Part shown: positions 9,034 to 19,495 of the stretch, one piece after another
Position numbering within the stretch: the first letter of the stretch is position 1
Layout: every line of letters starts with the position of its first letter
Source: Streptomyces iakyrus
Lineage (GTDB): Bacteria; Actinomycetota; Actinomycetes; Streptomycetales; Streptomycetaceae
NCBI RefSeq assembly: GCF_000717055.1
Contig: NZ_JNXI01000014.1
Location: 315,259 to 379,258, forward strand
Direction: 5' to 3'
DNA: 64,000 bases
Notes under the pieces: model-generated
The model's database searches: none
Seen by the model: the letters and a program-made list of their open reading frames with translations, nothing else
Told to the model about the DNA's origin: nothing
Position numbers and translations under genes: made by a program

Positions 9034-10020
9034 CTAAAGGGGGTCCTCGACGCCGACGGGCTGCACCAGCCAGCCGAAGTCGCCCAGCCCGCCCGTCGCG
9101 GTGAGCTCGGCGGCCTCACCGGCGTTCGCGAGGGCGCGTACGTAGGCGGCGGGGTCGGTGGAGGCCAGCGTGAGCGGGGGGCGCGCGCCGGTCACGCCCA
9201 GGGTGCGCAGCGCCTCGCGCTGGGGCAGTACGCGCCCGCCGGGCAGCGCGCACGCGTCCAGGGCGACGTGCGCGGTGATGTCGCAGGAGCCGTCCGGTAC
9301 CGGTGTCGTCTCGCGGCCCTCGCGGAAGCCGGTCAGCGTCCCGAACGGGGGCCGGGCGTCCGCCGTGTGCGCGTAGTCCACGGCGACGGCGAGCCCCCGC
9401 CCGAGCGTCGCGACCGCCGCGGCCCACGCCTCGTCCCGGGGCAGGCCGATCTCGGCCCGCAGTCCCTCCTGGCCCGGCAGCGGCCACCACCGCCGAAGCC
9501 ACCGGGCCTGCGCTCCGTCCACCGGCTCCCCGAGCCGCTCGCTCCCGTCCTGGCGGACCAGCACCAGCCGCGCGACGCCCGCGGCGTCCACCTCGGCGAC
9601 CTCCACGGGCACGTTGTCCAGCCACTCGTTGGCAAACAGCAGCCCGGTCGTCCCCTGCGGGGGCTCGGCCAGCCACTCGATCCGGTGATCGAGCCCGGCC
9701 GGCCGCCCGGCGATGTCGACGGCGTACGCGCGCGTGCGGGCCGCCACGTCCGCGGGCAGCGCGGCGAGCACGGCGCCCGTCAGCTCACCCCGTCCGGCCG
9801 CCATGTCGACGAAGTCCAGCGTCGCGGGCCGCCCCAGCGCCTCGTCGACCCGGCACAGCAGCCGTGCCACGGCCCCGGCGAACAGCGGCGACGCGTGCAC
9901 GGACGTCCGGAAATGCCCGGCCGGTCCCTCCGCGCGCCGGTAGAAGCCCCCCGGCGCGTACAGGGCGTCCTGCGCCGCCGCACGCCACCCGCGCCACTGA
10001 TCCCCGGTTCCCGCTGTCAC
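9034..10020 (-). CDS. MidA/NDUFAF7-family SAM-dependent methyltransferase
   Basis: 328 aa, DUF185 family. The Rossmann SAM-binding loop is at [11 protein letters not shown], with [12 protein letters not shown] as the second conserved block. In eukaryotes NDUFAF7 dimethylates an arginine of NDUFS2, the NuoD homologue, during complex I assembly. Here the gene is the immediate convergent neighbour of nuoD2, suggesting the same substrate relation (inference). The GTG start at 10020 is 6 nt from a TAGCCT hexamer. Confidence 0.85.
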   Translation of the reverse strand: MTAGTGDQWRGWRAAAQDALYAPGGFYRRAEGPAGHFRTSVHASPLFAGAVARLLCRVDEALGRPATLDFVDMAAGRGELTGAVLAALPADVAARTRAYAVDIAGRPAGLDHRIEWLAEPPQGTTGLLFANEWLDNVPVEVAEVDAAGVARLVLVRQDGSERLGEPVDGAQARWLRRWWPLPGQEGLRAEIGLPRDEAWAAAVATLGRGLAVAVDYAHTADARPPFGTLTGFREGRETTPVPDGSCDITAHVALDACALPGGRVLPQREALRTLGVTGARPPLTLASTDPAAYVRALANAGEAAELTATGGLGDFGWLVQPVGVEDPL

Positions 10021-10026
10021 CGGGCC

Positions 10027-10032
10027 AGGCTA
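10027..10032 (-). promoter_or_regulatory. -10 element for methyltransferase gene (leaderless)
   Basis: TAGCCT on the minus strand, then GGCCCG, then GTG. The direct repeat TTGCGT-TCG-TTGCGT lies just upstream of the hexamer. Confidence 0.4.
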
Positions 10033-10125
10033 TGTGCACGCAACGAACGCAACTCCACCTTGCGGAGTATGCGCGCGGGGTACGGATCGGTCCTCCGGTT
10101 GACCCCTGCACCTATCGCGCTTCCC

Positions 10126-10131
10126 TACGCT
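10126..10131 (+). promoter_or_regulatory. -10 element for histidine kinase gene (leaderless)
   Basis: TACGCT followed by 7 nt and then the GTG at 10139. A TTGACC at 10099-10104 is present, but its spacer (21 nt) is too long for a good -35. Confidence 0.4.
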
Positions 10132-10138
10132 GGGTTAC

Positions 10139-11332
10139 GTGCAGCGCCTCTATGACTTCCTCCGCAGGCACCCGATGTGGGTCGACGGCTTCTGGGCCGT
10201 GGCCCTCCTCGGGATTTCGGTGCTGGGCGGAGCGGCGGGCGAGCGGATCGGCCCCTGGGCCGCCGTCGTCCCGATCACGCTGCTGCTGAGCCTCGTGGTC
10301 GCGCTGCGCCGCCGGATGCCGGAGAAGATGCTGCTGCTGGCGGCCGCGGTGGGCGTGGCGCAGCTGGTCACCGACGTCGCGATCCTGCCCGCCGACTTCG
10401 CCATGCTGGTGATCGTCTACACGGTCGCGGCGGAAGGCGCCCGCTGGGCCTCCCGCTTCGCACTGGTCGCCGGCCTGTGCGCGGCCCCCCTGGCACAGCT
10501 GCGCTGGTCGAACGAGCAGACGGGGGTAGCGGGCGACATCGCCCTGGCGGTCCTCCAGACCGTCCCCTTCGCCCTCGCCTGGGTGCTCGGCGACTCCATC
10601 CGCACCCGGCGCGCCTACTTCGCGCAGCTGGAGGAGCGGGCTGCCCGCCTGGAGAAGGAGCGCGAGGCGCAGTCCAAGGTCGCCGTCGCCGCCGAACGGG
10701 CCCGGATCGCCCGCGAGTTGCACGACGTCGTCGCGCACAACGTCTCGGTGATGGTGGTCCAGGCGGACGGCGCCGCCTACGTCCTCGACGCCGCGCCCGA
10801 CCAGGCGAAGAAGGCCCTGGAGACCATCTCCTCCACCGGCCGCCAGGCCCTCGCCGAGATGCGCCGCCTGCTCGGCGTGCTGCGCACCGGAGAGCACCAG
10901 GAGGCCGGCGAGTACGTGCCGCAGCCCGACGTGGAGCAGATCGAGGACCTCGTCGAGCAGTGCCGCACCTCCGGACTGCCCGTCGACTTCAAGGTCGAGG
11001 GCACGCCCCGCCCGCTGCCCAGCGGCGTCGAGCTCACCGCCTACCGCATCGTGCAGGAGGCGCTCACCAACACCCGCAAGCACGGCGGCCCCAACGCGGG
11101 CGCGAGCGTCCGCCTGGTCTACTTCGACGACGGCCTCGGCCTCCTCGTGGAGGACGACGGCAAGGGCGCCCCGCACGAGCTGTACGAAGAAGGCGGGTTC
11201 GACGGCCAGGGCCACGGTCTGATCGGCATGCGCGAGCGGGTCGGTATGGTCGGCGGCACCCTGGACGCGGGCCCGCGCCCGGGCGGAGGATTCCGCATCA
11301 GTGCTCTGCTGCCGCTCAAACCCGCGCACTGA
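10139..11332 (+). CDS. NarL-type sensor histidine kinase
   Basis: 397 aa. About five transmembrane segments (residues 15-150) precede a short coiled coil. A HisKA_3 domain follows with the phospho-acceptor H195 (ARELHDVVAHNVS), then an HATPase_c domain ending in GHGLIGMRERV. There is no large extracellular sensor loop, so the signal is probably membrane-associated. It pairs with the response regulator 54 bp downstream. Ligand and targets are unknown. Confidence 0.9.
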   Translation: MQRLYDFLRRHPMWVDGFWAVALLGISVLGGAAGERIGPWAAVVPITLLLSLVVALRRRMPEKMLLLAAAVGVAQLVTDVAILPADFAMLVIVYTVAAEGARWASRFALVAGLCAAPLAQLRWSNEQTGVAGDIALAVLQTVPFALAWVLGDSIRTRRAYFAQLEERAARLEKEREAQSKVAVAAERARIARELHDVVAHNVSVMVVQADGAAYVLDAAPDQAKKALETISSTGRQALAEMRRLLGVLRTGEHQEAGEYVPQPDVEQIEDLVEQCRTSGLPVDFKVEGTPRPLPSGVELTAYRIVQEALTNTRKHGGPNAGASVRLVYFDDGLGLLVEDDGKGAPHELYEEGGFDGQGHGLIGMRERVGMVGGTLDAGPRPGGGFRISALLPLKPAH

Positions 11333-11386
11333 CGCCGGCACGCGCCCCTCACTGACACCTGTAACGACCCCTAGGGAAGAGGCCCG

Positions 11387-12055
11387 ATGACGATCCGCGT
11401 GATGCTCGTCGACGACCAGGTGCTGCTGCGCACCGGGTTCCGGATGGTGCTCGCCGCCCAGCCGGACATGGAGGTCGTGGCGGAGGCGGGCGACGGCGTC
11501 GAGGCCCTCCAGGAACTGCGGACGACCGAGGTCGACGTCGTGCTGATGGACGTCCGCATGCCGAAGCTCGACGGGGTGGAGACGACCCGCCGGATCTGCG
11601 CGGACACCGACCCGCCGAAGGTGCTCATCCTGACCACCTTCGACCTCGACGAGTACGCCTTCTCCGGGCTGAAGGCGGGCGCCTCCGGGTTCATGCTCAA
11701 GGACGTGCCCCCGGCGGAGCTCCTGGCCGCGATCAGGGCCGTGCACAGCGGTGACGCGGTCGTGGCGCCCTCCACCACCCGGCGCCTGCTGGACCGCTTC
11801 GCACCGATGCTGCCCGGCACCAAGCAGCCCCAGCACAAGGAACTGGAGCGGCTCACCGAACGCGAGCGCGAGGTCATGGTGCTGGTCGCGCAGGGCCTGT
11901 CCAACGGCGAGATCGCGGCGCGGCTCGTGCTGTCGGAGGCGACCGTGAAGACGCACGTGGGCCGCATCCTGACCAAGCTGGGGCTCCGGGACCGGGTGCA
12001 GGTCGTGGTGCTGGCCTACGAGACGGGGCTGGTGCGGGCCGGCGGGCACGGCTGA
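11387..12055 (+). CDS. NarL/LuxR-family response regulator
   Basis: 222 aa. Receiver domain with phospho-acceptor D55 (VVLMDVRMPK) and C-terminal LuxR-type helix-turn-helix (LTEREREVMVLVAQGLSNGEIAARL). Partner of the kinase encoded immediately upstream; a GGGAAGAGG Shine-Dalgarno precedes the ATG. Confidence 0.92.
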   Translation: MTIRVMLVDDQVLLRTGFRMVLAAQPDMEVVAEAGDGVEALQELRTTEVDVVLMDVRMPKLDGVETTRRICADTDPPKVLILTTFDLDEYAFSGLKAGASGFMLKDVPPAELLAAIRAVHSGDAVVAPSTTRRLLDRFAPMLPGTKQPQHKELERLTEREREVMVLVAQGLSNGEIAARLVLSEATVKTHVGRILTKLGLRDRVQVVVLAYETGLVRAGGHG

Positions 12056-12079
12056 TCCGCATCCCGGGCCGCCGGCCGG

Positions 12080-13186
12080 CTACCTGAGGATCCCCTCCAG
12101 GAACTCGCTGCCGAGCCGGGCCACCACCGTTACGTCCAGCTGGTGCAGGACGTAGCGGCCGCGGCGGCGGGTGGTGATCAGGCCCGCCTTCTTCAGCACG
12201 GCCAGGTGCCGGGATATCTCCGGGGCCGTCATGCCGAGCACCTGCGCCAGCTCGCTGGTGGTGTGCGCGCTGCGGGCCAGATGGCGGCACATGCGCATCC
12301 GGACCGGGTGGGACAGCGCCGTCATCCGCAGGGCCAGCTGTTCGAGCGTCTGCGGCGCGGCGAGCTCGGGGGAGCCGACCGGGTAGTGCAGCACCGGCTG
12401 CCAGCCGTACCGGTGCAGGACCATCAGGTGCGGCCAGCCGAGGCTGGTCGGGACGAGCAGCAGGCCGCCGTCGCCCGTGGCCGTACGGCCGTCGCCCAGC
12501 TTGTCGACCGTGATCCGGGCGGCCTCCTCGTCGAGTGTGATCGCCGGGGACACCGCGGCCAGCGCCTCGGCCAGGCCCTTGCGGCGCAGCAGGTCCGTCT
12601 TGTGCCGGGCGTCCGCCGCGAGCTGGTGGCGCAGCCGGGACCAGGCCTCCGCGAAGAACGCCTCGTCGCAGTCCCGGAGGAACTGCCGCAGCCAGGCCCG
12701 GATCCGGGGCGGGTCGGCCAGCAGCCGCTCCCCGAAGCGCAGTTGCCGCGGTCCGCGCGCGGCGGCCAGCTCCAGTGCCCGGCGGCGCGTCTCCGGGTCG
12801 GACAGCGTCGCCGGTTCGTTCTCGCCGTAGCAGGTGCCACAGCTGAACTCCATGGCCGCGTCCACGAACTGCTCGTCGGACAGCTTGTCGAGCTGGTCGA
12901 GCTCCTCGGCGAGGGTCGCGCCCGGCAGCGCGCGCCGGTCCGGCAGGCCCGCCCAGGGCAGGAACAGGTCCGAGAACGTCGTCCGCCACAGGAAGTCCGC
13001 CTCGCACATGCGGTCGGCCAGATGCGGGTCGAGCCGGGCCGTCACGCCCGTCACCCAGCCCTGCAGGCCCGGGTGGTGGGCCGGTTCGGACAGGGCGTGC
13101 AGCGCCATGCCGAGCTCGGCCAGGGGCGAGGGCACGACGGCGACCTCCTCCGGCCGCAGCCCCGCGATGTCGATGTGCACGCTCAT
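12080..13186 (-). CDS. ArsR-type winged-helix regulator with large N-terminal domain
   Basis: About 368 aa. The C-terminal 90 residues form an ArsR-like winged helix (MTALSHPVRMRMCRHLARSAHTTSELAQVLGMTAPEISRHLAVLKKAGL). The N-terminal 250 residues form an all-helical DUF5937-like domain, presumably for ligand sensing or dimerisation. It is divergent from a 54-codon ORF, a common arrangement for this family in Streptomyces. Start uncertain: ATG 13186 or GTG 13201. Confidence 0.8.
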   Translation of the reverse strand: MSVHIDIAGLRPEEVAVVPSPLAELGMALHALSEPAHHPGLQGWVTGVTARLDPHLADRMCEADFLWRTTFSDLFLPWAGLPDRRALPGATLAEELDQLDKLSDEQFVDAAMEFSCGTCYGENEPATLSDPETRRRALELAAARGPRQLRFGERLLADPPRIRAWLRQFLRDCDEAFFAEAWSRLRHQLAADARHKTDLLRRKGLAEALAAVSPAITLDEEAARITVDKLGDGRTATGDGGLLLVPTSLGWPHLMVLHRYGWQPVLHYPVGSPELAAPQTLEQLALRMTALSHPVRMRMCRHLARSAHTTSELAQVLGMTAPEISRHLAVLKKAGLITTRRRGRYVLHQLDVTVVARLGSEFLEGILR

Positions 13187-13345
13187 GCCCTCATGGTGCA
13201 CCGGGCCACTGACAACGCCCCCGCCGATTGACGGGCCCCGTCAATCGACGCGACGCCACGCGCGGCGCGGGCGCACGGTGGGACCACCGGGGCAGCCGCG
13301 GAGCCTTCGGACCTCCATCACCCCGTCCCGCAGAGGCGATTCACC

Positions 13346-13510
13346 ATGAGCAGCACGCAGCAGTACCTCCTCGACGCCTACCGGGCCCGCTCCCTGGGCG
13401 AGCCGGTCCCGCCCGCGCCGGGCACGCACGAGGGGCGGGCCGTACGTCGGTGGCGCGGCGAACGGCGGCTCCGGGACGTCCTGGGACGGTGGCGGCGGCG
13501 CCCTACCTGA
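13346..13510 (+). CDS. Small basic protein of unknown function
   Basis: A 54-aa ORF (MSSTQQYLLDAYRARSLGEP...) rich in Arg toward the C-terminus. It starts 160 bp from the divergent ArsR-type regulator, which may control it. Its last 8 bases overlap the convergent threonine aldolase stop. It has no recognised domain. The tidy N-terminus and position favour a real gene, but I see no strong Shine-Dalgarno (CAGAGGCG is weak). Confidence 0.5.
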   Translation: MSSTQQYLLDAYRARSLGEPVPPAPGTHEGRAVRRWRGERRLRDVLGRWRRRPT

Positions 13511-14684
13511 CCTGCTCCGGAAGCCGGGCCACGAACTCCGCCACCGCCGCCTTCACGTCCTCGGCGGTCCACTCCGTCCCGGCGGCCCGCACATGCACCT
13601 CCGTCAGCGCCAGCCCGGGCCCGACCCGGTCCCAGGCGCTGCCGAACAGCATGACCCCGGTCTCCTCGGCCGTCCGCACCGCCGCCTCCCCGAGGACGTG
13701 CGGCTCGTAGGGCAGCCACACCTGGAAGTCGTGGGTGTGCGGCACCTCCGGGTGCACGCGTGCCCACGGCACCCCGGCCGCCGCGAACCCCTCGCGCAGG
13801 GCGGCGGCCACCACGCGCGCGTGGAGCACGTACTCCGGCAGCCGGGGCAGCTCCCGGGCCAGCCCGATCAGCGTCGACAGCACTGTCGGGAACTGCTGGA
13901 AGACCATCCCGCCGTACCGGTGCCGCCAGGCCTTCGCCTCCTCGATGAGCTCCCTGGGGCCGGCGAGCGCCGCGCCGCCGAACGCATCGAGGGACTTGTA
14001 GAACGACACGTAGACGCTGTCGGCCAGGCCCGCGATCTCCTCCAGGGGCCGGCCGAAGTGGACGGTGGACTCCCACAGGCGGGCCCCGTCGAAGTGCACC
14101 ACCGCGTCCCGGTCCCGCGCGGCCCGGACGACCTCGGTGAGCTCCTCCCAGGTGGGCAGCACGAAACCGGCGTCCCTGAGGGGCAGTTCCAGCATCAGCG
14201 CCCCGAAGGGCTCCTCGAAGTCGCGTACCTCGGCCGCGGTCGGAAGCCGCGGCTCGCTCGTCAGCCGCAGCGGGCGCAGGCCCCCGACCTCGCTGAACGC
14301 GTTGCGCTCGTGCACCTCGGGATGGCTGAGCGCGTGCAGGGCGACCGCCGGGTTCCCGGTGCGGCCCGCCCAGCAGCGCAGGGCCACCTGCTGGGCCATC
14401 GTGCCCGTCGGGAAGAACGCGGCGGCCTCGGTGCCGAGCAGCCCGGCGACCTTCGTCTCCAGCGCCTCGACGACGCCGTCGCCGTACACGTCGGACAACT
14501 GGTCCAGGTCGTGGACGTCCTCCGCCTCCGCCAGCACCGCCAGGCGCTCCCGGAGGGTCCGGTGGAAGCCGAAGCGCGCGAACACGCGCCGGGCCGAGCG
14601 ATGGGCGGCCAGCCTCCGTTCCCGCAGCCCCGCACCCCGGTTCTCTTCCGCCGCCTGTTCGTCGCGCTGCGCTGTCTCCGTCAT
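13503..14684 (-). CDS. Threonine aldolase / beta-eliminating lyase family PLP enzyme
   Basis: 393 aa, fold-type I PLP enzyme related to low-specificity L-threonine aldolase, which cleaves threonine to glycine and acetaldehyde. The Schiff-base lysine is in VSFYKSLDAFGG, and VHFDGARLWES carries the cofactor-binding aspartate. ATG 14684 is preceded by GGAGG with 9-nt spacing; the longer frame upstream is rejected. Exact substrate cannot be read from sequence. Confidence 0.85.
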   Translation of the reverse strand: MTETAQRDEQAAEENRGAGLRERRLAAHRSARRVFARFGFHRTLRERLAVLAEAEDVHDLDQLSDVYGDGVVEALETKVAGLLGTEAAAFFPTGTMAQQVALRCWAGRTGNPAVALHALSHPEVHERNAFSEVGGLRPLRLTSEPRLPTAAEVRDFEEPFGALMLELPLRDAGFVLPTWEELTEVVRAARDRDAVVHFDGARLWESTVHFGRPLEEIAGLADSVYVSFYKSLDAFGGAALAGPRELIEEAKAWRHRYGGMVFQQFPTVLSTLIGLARELPRLPEYVLHARVVAAALREGFAAAGVPWARVHPEVPHTHDFQVWLPYEPHVLGEAAVRTAEETGVMLFGSAWDRVGPGLALTEVHVRAAGTEWTAEDVKAAVAEFVARLPEQVR

Positions 14685-14865
14685 GCCCCGGATCCTCCCT
14701 CGCGCGCGTGCGGCACGGCATCCGCATTTCCGAACGCCCTTTTGGGGACACCGCGCGGGCATGCACAGCCTGTGGACGACCGAACGCCCCCCGAACCGAT
14801 CGCGTTAACATGACGAGAAATCGTCCGGTACCCGGAGCGGACTGGAACGGGAAGGCCGCCGTCGA

Positions 14866-15795
14866 GTGAACACAACCCCACAGCCAGACCCCAGGGACCG
14901 CCCCGCGCGGCTCACCGTCGGCGTCGTCGGCGCCGGCCGCGTGGGCCCCGCGCTGGCGGCGTCCCTCCAGCTCGCCGGGCACCGCCCGGTCGCCGTCTCC
15001 GCCGTCTCGGAGGCCTCCCGGCGCCGCGCCGGGCAACTGCTGCCCGACGTGCCGGTGATGCCGCCCGCCGAGGTGCTCCAGCGGTCCGACCTGGTGCTGC
15101 TGACCGTTCCCGACGACGCGCTGCCCGGCCTGGTCACCGGCCTCGCCGACACCGGGTCCGTCCGGCCCGGCCAGCTCCTCGTCCACACCTCCGGGCGCTA
15201 CGGCACGCGGGTCCTCGACCCCGCCCTGCGTGCGGGGGCCCTGCCGCTCGCCCTGCACCCCGCGATGACCTTCACGGGCACACCCGTGGACGTCCAGCGC
15301 CTGGCCGGCTGCTCCTTCGGCGTCACCGCGCCCGAGGAGCTGCGCCTGGCCGCCGAGGCCCTCGTCATCGAGATGGGCGGCGAGCCGGAGTGGATCGCCG
15401 AGGAGAACCGGCCGCTCTACCACGCGGCCCTCGCCCTGGGCGCCAACCACCTGGTCACGCTGGTCGCCCAGTCCATGGAGCTGCTGAGCGCCGCCGGTGT
15501 CTCGGCCCCCGACCGGATGCTCGGCCCGCTGCTCGGCGCGGCCCTGGACAACGCCCTGCGCTCCGGCGACGCGGCTCTCACCGGCCCGGTCGCGCGCGGG
15601 GACGCGGGCACGGTCGCCGCGCACGTCACCGAGTTGCGCCGGCACGCCCCGCAGACCGTCGCCGGCTACCTGGCGATGGCCCGCGCGACCGCCGACCGGG
15701 CCCTGGCCCACGGCCTGCTGAAGCCGGAACTCGCCGAGGACCTCCTCGGGGTACTCGCCCACGGGACCGACGGCACCGAAGGGGACGCCCGATGA
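14866..15795 (+). CDS. Rossmann-like and DUF2520 oxidoreductase
   Basis: 309 aa. N-terminal NAD(P)-binding Rossmann domain with [16 protein letters not shown] (residues 20-35), and C-terminal all-alpha DUF2520 domain resembling ketopantoate reductase. It is coupled to panC by an ATGA overlap. Position directly upstream of panC suggests a role in pantoate/pantothenate metabolism; this is inference, since classical PanE is a separate family. Confidence 0.88.
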   Translation: MNTTPQPDPRDRPARLTVGVVGAGRVGPALAASLQLAGHRPVAVSAVSEASRRRAGQLLPDVPVMPPAEVLQRSDLVLLTVPDDALPGLVTGLADTGSVRPGQLLVHTSGRYGTRVLDPALRAGALPLALHPAMTFTGTPVDVQRLAGCSFGVTAPEELRLAAEALVIEMGGEPEWIAEENRPLYHAALALGANHLVTLVAQSMELLSAAGVSAPDRMLGPLLGAALDNALRSGDAALTGPVARGDAGTVAAHVTELRRHAPQTVAGYLAMARATADRALAHGLLKPELAEDLLGVLAHGTDGTEGDAR

Positions 15796-16793
15796 CCACC
15801 ACCCTGCTGCGCACCGCGAAGGAACTGCACGCACGCGCGCGTGCGGGCCGCCGTGCCGTGGTGATGACCATGGGCGCGCTGCACGAGGGCCACGCCACAC
15901 TGATCCGCACCGCGCGCGGCATCGCCGGGCCGGACGGCGAGGTCGTCGTCACCGTCTTCGTCAACCCGCTCCAGTTCGGTGCGGGCGAGGACCTCGACCG
16001 CTATCCGCGCACCCTGGACGCCGACGTCGAGCTCGCCGGACAGTCGGGCGCGGACGTCGTGTTCGCGCCCTCCGTCGACGAGGTCTACCCCGGCGGGGAG
16101 CCCGAGGTCCGCATCACCGCCGGCCCCATGGGCGAGCGCCTGGAGGGCTCCTCCCGCCCCGGCCACTTCGACGGCATGCTCACCGTCGTCGCCAAACTCC
16201 TGCACCTCACCCGCCCCGACCTCGCCCTGTACGGCCAGAAGGACGCCCAGCAGCTCGCGCTGATCCGCCGCATGGTGCGGGACCTGAACTTCGGCGTGGA
16301 GATCGTCGGCGTGCCCACCGTCCGCGAGGAGGACGGCCTGGCCCTGTCCAGCCGCAACCGCTACCTGTCGGCCGCGGAGCGGCGCACCGCCCTCGCCCTG
16401 TCCGGGGCCCTGTTCGCGGGCCAGGACCGGCACGCCGCGCAGGAGGCGCTGCGGGCCCGGGCGCGCGAAGTGCCCGCCACGCGCGCGCGTGCCGAGGCGC
16501 TCAGCGCCATAGGGGAGTCCCGCGCCGCGGCCGACACGCACGCCGTGGCGACGGCCGTCCCGGGCGGCCCGGCGGCCGTCCGCGCCGCCGCCCGCCAGGT
16601 CCTCGACGAGGCCGCGCGCCTCGACCCGCCGCTCGCGCTGGACTACCTCGCCCTGGTCGACCCGTCCGACTTCACGGAGATCGGGGACGACTTCACGGGT
16701 GACGCGGTCCTCGCCGTCGCCGCCCGGGTCGGGGCGACCCGGCTGATCGACAACATTCCCCTCACCTTCGGAAGCTTCGGAGCCGCCTCGTGA
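15792..16793 (+). CDS. panC: Pantothenate synthetase
   Basis: 333 aa. ATP-dependent condensation of pantoate with beta-alanine to pantothenate. [15 protein letters not shown] carries the HIGH-like signature, with [14 protein letters not shown] and [11 protein letters not shown] downstream. An insertion-like Ala/Arg-rich region sits near residues 225-260. Overlaps both neighbours by 4 nt, placing it inside a five-gene operon. Confidence 0.96.
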   Translation: MTTTLLRTAKELHARARAGRRAVVMTMGALHEGHATLIRTARGIAGPDGEVVVTVFVNPLQFGAGEDLDRYPRTLDADVELAGQSGADVVFAPSVDEVYPGGEPEVRITAGPMGERLEGSSRPGHFDGMLTVVAKLLHLTRPDLALYGQKDAQQLALIRRMVRDLNFGVEIVGVPTVREEDGLALSSRNRYLSAAERRTALALSGALFAGQDRHAAQEALRARAREVPATRARAEALSAIGESRAAADTHAVATAVPGGPAAVRAAARQVLDEAARLDPPLALDYLALVDPSDFTEIGDDFTGDAVLAVAARVGATRLIDNIPLTFGSFGAAS

Positions 16794-18499
16794 CCACCAC
16801 AGGCATACGACTGCACGCGCCCGCCGCCGGGTGGTCCATCGCCGCGGACGTGGTCGTCGTCGGCTCCGGCGTCGCCGGGCTGACCGCGGCCCTGCGCTGC
16901 GAGGCCGCCGGCCTGCGGACGGTCGTCGTCACCAAGGCCCGTCTCGACGACGGCTCCACCCGCTGGGCCCAGGGCGGCATCGCCGCGGCCCTCGGCGAGG
17001 GCGACACCCCCGAGCAGCACCTCGACGACACCCTGGTTGCGGGCGCGGGCCTGTGCGACGAGGAAGCGGTCCGCCTCCTCGTCACCGAGGGCCCCGACGC
17101 CGTGCGCCGCCTCATCGAGACCGGCGCCCGGTTCGACGAGTCCGAGGGCGAGCTGGCACTGACCCGTGAGGGCGGCCATCACCGCCGCCGCATCGCCCAC
17201 GCCGGCGGTGACGCCACCGGTGCCGAAATCTCCCGCGCCCTGGTCGAGGCCGTCCGCGCGCGGGGCATGCGCACCGTCGAGAACGCCCTCGTCCTGGACC
17301 TCCTCACGGACGCCGAGGGCCGCACCGCCGGTGTGACCCTGCACGTCATGGGGGAGGGCCAGCACGACGGCGTCGGCGCCGTCCACGCCCCCGCGGTGGT
17401 CCTCGCGACCGGCGGCATGGGCCAGGTCTTCTCCGCCACCACCAATCCGTCGGTGTCGACGGGCGACGGCGTGGCGCTCGCACTGCGGGCCGGCGCGGAG
17501 GTCAGCGATCTGGAGTTCGTCCAGTTCCACCCGACCGTGCTGTTCCTGGGCCCGGACGCGGAGGGCCAGCAGCCGCTGGTCTCCGAGGCCGTGCGCGGCG
17601 AGGGCGCCCACCTGATCGACGCCGACGGCGTGCGCTTCATGGTCGGGCAGCACGAACTCGCCGAACTCGCCCCCCGCGACATCGTCGCCAAGGGCATCAT
17701 GCGCCGCATGCAGGAGCAGGACGCCGAGCACATGTACCTCGACGCCCGGCACTTCGGCGCCGAGATGTGGGAGCACCGGTTCCCGACGATCCTCGCCGCC
17801 TGCCGCGCCCACGGCATCGACCCGGTCACCGCCCCCGTCCCGGTCGCCCCGGCCGCCCACTACGCCTCCGGCGGCGTCCGCACCGACTCCCACGGCCGTA
17901 CGACCGTGCCGGGCCTGTACGCGTGCGGCGAGGTGGCCTGCACCGGCGTGCACGGCGCCAACCGGCTGGCGTCCAACTCCCTGCTCGAAGGCCTCGTCTA
18001 CGCCGAGCGCATCGCGGACGACATCGCGGCGAACGGCCTGCACGCGCGCGTGCCCCAGCCGGTCCCGCACCCGGAGATCCCCGAGCACCCCCTGCAGACC
18101 GCCGAAGCCCGCTTCACGATCCAGCGGATCATGACGGGCGGGGCGGGTGTCCTGCGCTCGGCGGGCTCCCTCACCAAGGCCGCCGACCAGCTCCAGCGCC
18201 TGCACAGCGACGCCAGGGAGGCCCTCGCCGAGAACGGCAAGACGGCCGAGGCCGGCGTCGACACCTGGGAGGCCACCAACCTCCTGTGCGTGGCCCGCGT
18301 CCTGGTCGCCGCCGCCCTGCTGCGTGAGGAGACCCGGGGCTGCCACTGGCGCGAGGACCGCCCCGAGCGCGACGACAGCGCCTGGGGCCGGCACATCGTC
18401 GTGACCCTGAACCCGGACCGCACGCTGGCCGTGCACACCACGGACACCACAGACTTCCCCCCGACGACTTTCCCGCCCCAGGCCCCCCAGGAGCAGTGA
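16790..18499 (+). CDS. nadB: L-aspartate oxidase
   Basis: 569 aa FAD enzyme that oxidises aspartate to iminoaspartate, the first step of de novo NAD synthesis. FAD-binding [15 protein letters not shown] is at about residues 20-34; [12 protein letters not shown]-like [12 protein letters not shown] and the [24 protein letters not shown] block are present. GTG start overlaps the panC stop (GTGA). nadA, needed for the next step, is not in the window. Confidence 0.96.
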   Translation: MTTTGIRLHAPAAGWSIAADVVVVGSGVAGLTAALRCEAAGLRTVVVTKARLDDGSTRWAQGGIAAALGEGDTPEQHLDDTLVAGAGLCDEEAVRLLVTEGPDAVRRLIETGARFDESEGELALTREGGHHRRRIAHAGGDATGAEISRALVEAVRARGMRTVENALVLDLLTDAEGRTAGVTLHVMGEGQHDGVGAVHAPAVVLATGGMGQVFSATTNPSVSTGDGVALALRAGAEVSDLEFVQFHPTVLFLGPDAEGQQPLVSEAVRGEGAHLIDADGVRFMVGQHELAELAPRDIVAKGIMRRMQEQDAEHMYLDARHFGAEMWEHRFPTILAACRAHGIDPVTAPVPVAPAAHYASGGVRTDSHGRTTVPGLYACGEVACTGVHGANRLASNSLLEGLVYAERIADDIAANGLHARVPQPVPHPEIPEHPLQTAEARFTIQRIMTGGAGVLRSAGSLTKAADQLQRLHSDAREALAENGKTAEAGVDTWEATNLLCVARVLVAAALLREETRGCHWREDRPERDDSAWGRHIVVTLNPDRTLAVHTTDTTDFPPTTFPPQAPQEQ

Positions 18500-19479
18500 C
18501 CGACGTGAGCACCCCCGACCTTCCCCTCGCCTCCTCCGGAGGCTGCTCAGACGGCTGCGCCTGCGGCGCGGACGGCGAGGCGTACCTGGAGTGCGGCCTG
18601 GACCCCGCACTCGCCCAGCTCCTGGCCGACGCCGGCCTCGACCCCGTCGAGGTCGAGGACATCGCAAACGTCGCCCTCCAGGAGGACCTCGCCCACGGCG
18701 TGGACGTGACGACGGTGGCGACCATCCCCGAGGACGCGGTGGCCACGGCCGACTTCACCGCCCGCGAGGACGGCACCGTGGCCGGGCTGCGCGTCGCCGA
18801 GGCGGTCATCTCGGTGGTCTGCGAGGAGGAGCTGGAGATCGAGCGCCATGCCGAGGACGGCGACCGCGTCGAAGCGGGACAGAAGCTCCTCTCCGTCACC
18901 ACCCGCACCCGCGACCTCCTCACGGCCGAGCGCAGCGCGCTGAACATCCTGTGCCGCCTGTCGGGCGTCGCGACGGCCACGCGCGCGTGGGCGGACGTCC
19001 TGGACGGCACCAAGGCCAAGGTCCGCGACACCCGCAAGACCACTCCGGGCCTGCGCTCCCTGGAGAAGTACGCGGTCCGCTGCGGCGGCGGCGTCAACCA
19101 CCGCATGTCCCTCTCGGACGCGGCGCTGGTCAAGGACAACCACGTGGTCGCGGCGGGCGGCGTCGCCCAGGCCTTCCAGGCGGTCCGCGAACGCTTCCCC
19201 GACGTCCCCATCGAGGTCGAGGTCGACACCCTGGACCAGCTCCGCGAGGTCCTGGACGCCGGCGCCGACCTGATCCTGCTGGACAACTTCACGCCGGGCG
19301 AGTGCGCGGAGGCCGTCGCCATCGTCCAGGGCCGCGCCGCCCTGGAGGCCTCGGGCCGCCTCACCCTCGACAACGCCAAGGCCTACGCGGACACCGGCGT
19401 CGACTACCTGGCCGTGGGGGCCCTCACCCACTCCTCGCCGATCCTGGACATCGGCCTCGACCTGCGGCCGGCGGAGTAG
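18496..19479 (+). CDS. nadC: Nicotinate-nucleotide pyrophosphorylase (quinolinate phosphoribosyltransferase)
   Basis: 327 aa. Converts quinolinate and PRPP to nicotinate mononucleotide. Core motifs DTRKTTPGLRSLEKYAV and the C-terminal VDYLAVGALTHS are intact. The first 35 residues form an unusual Cys/Gly-rich extension (C17, C21, C23, C33) that the catalytic domain does not require. GTG start overlaps nadB by 4 nt. Confidence 0.95.
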   Translation: MTDVSTPDLPLASSGGCSDGCACGADGEAYLECGLDPALAQLLADAGLDPVEVEDIANVALQEDLAHGVDVTTVATIPEDAVATADFTAREDGTVAGLRVAEAVISVVCEEELEIERHAEDGDRVEAGQKLLSVTTRTRDLLTAERSALNILCRLSGVATATRAWADVLDGTKAKVRDTRKTTPGLRSLEKYAVRCGGGVNHRMSLSDAALVKDNHVVAAGGVAQAFQAVRERFPDVPIEVEVDTLDQLREVLDAGADLILLDNFTPGECAEAVAIVQGRAALEASGRLTLDNAKAYADTGVDYLAVGALTHSSPILDIGLDLRPAE

Positions 19480-19495
19480 GGAGCGGGTACGGGCC

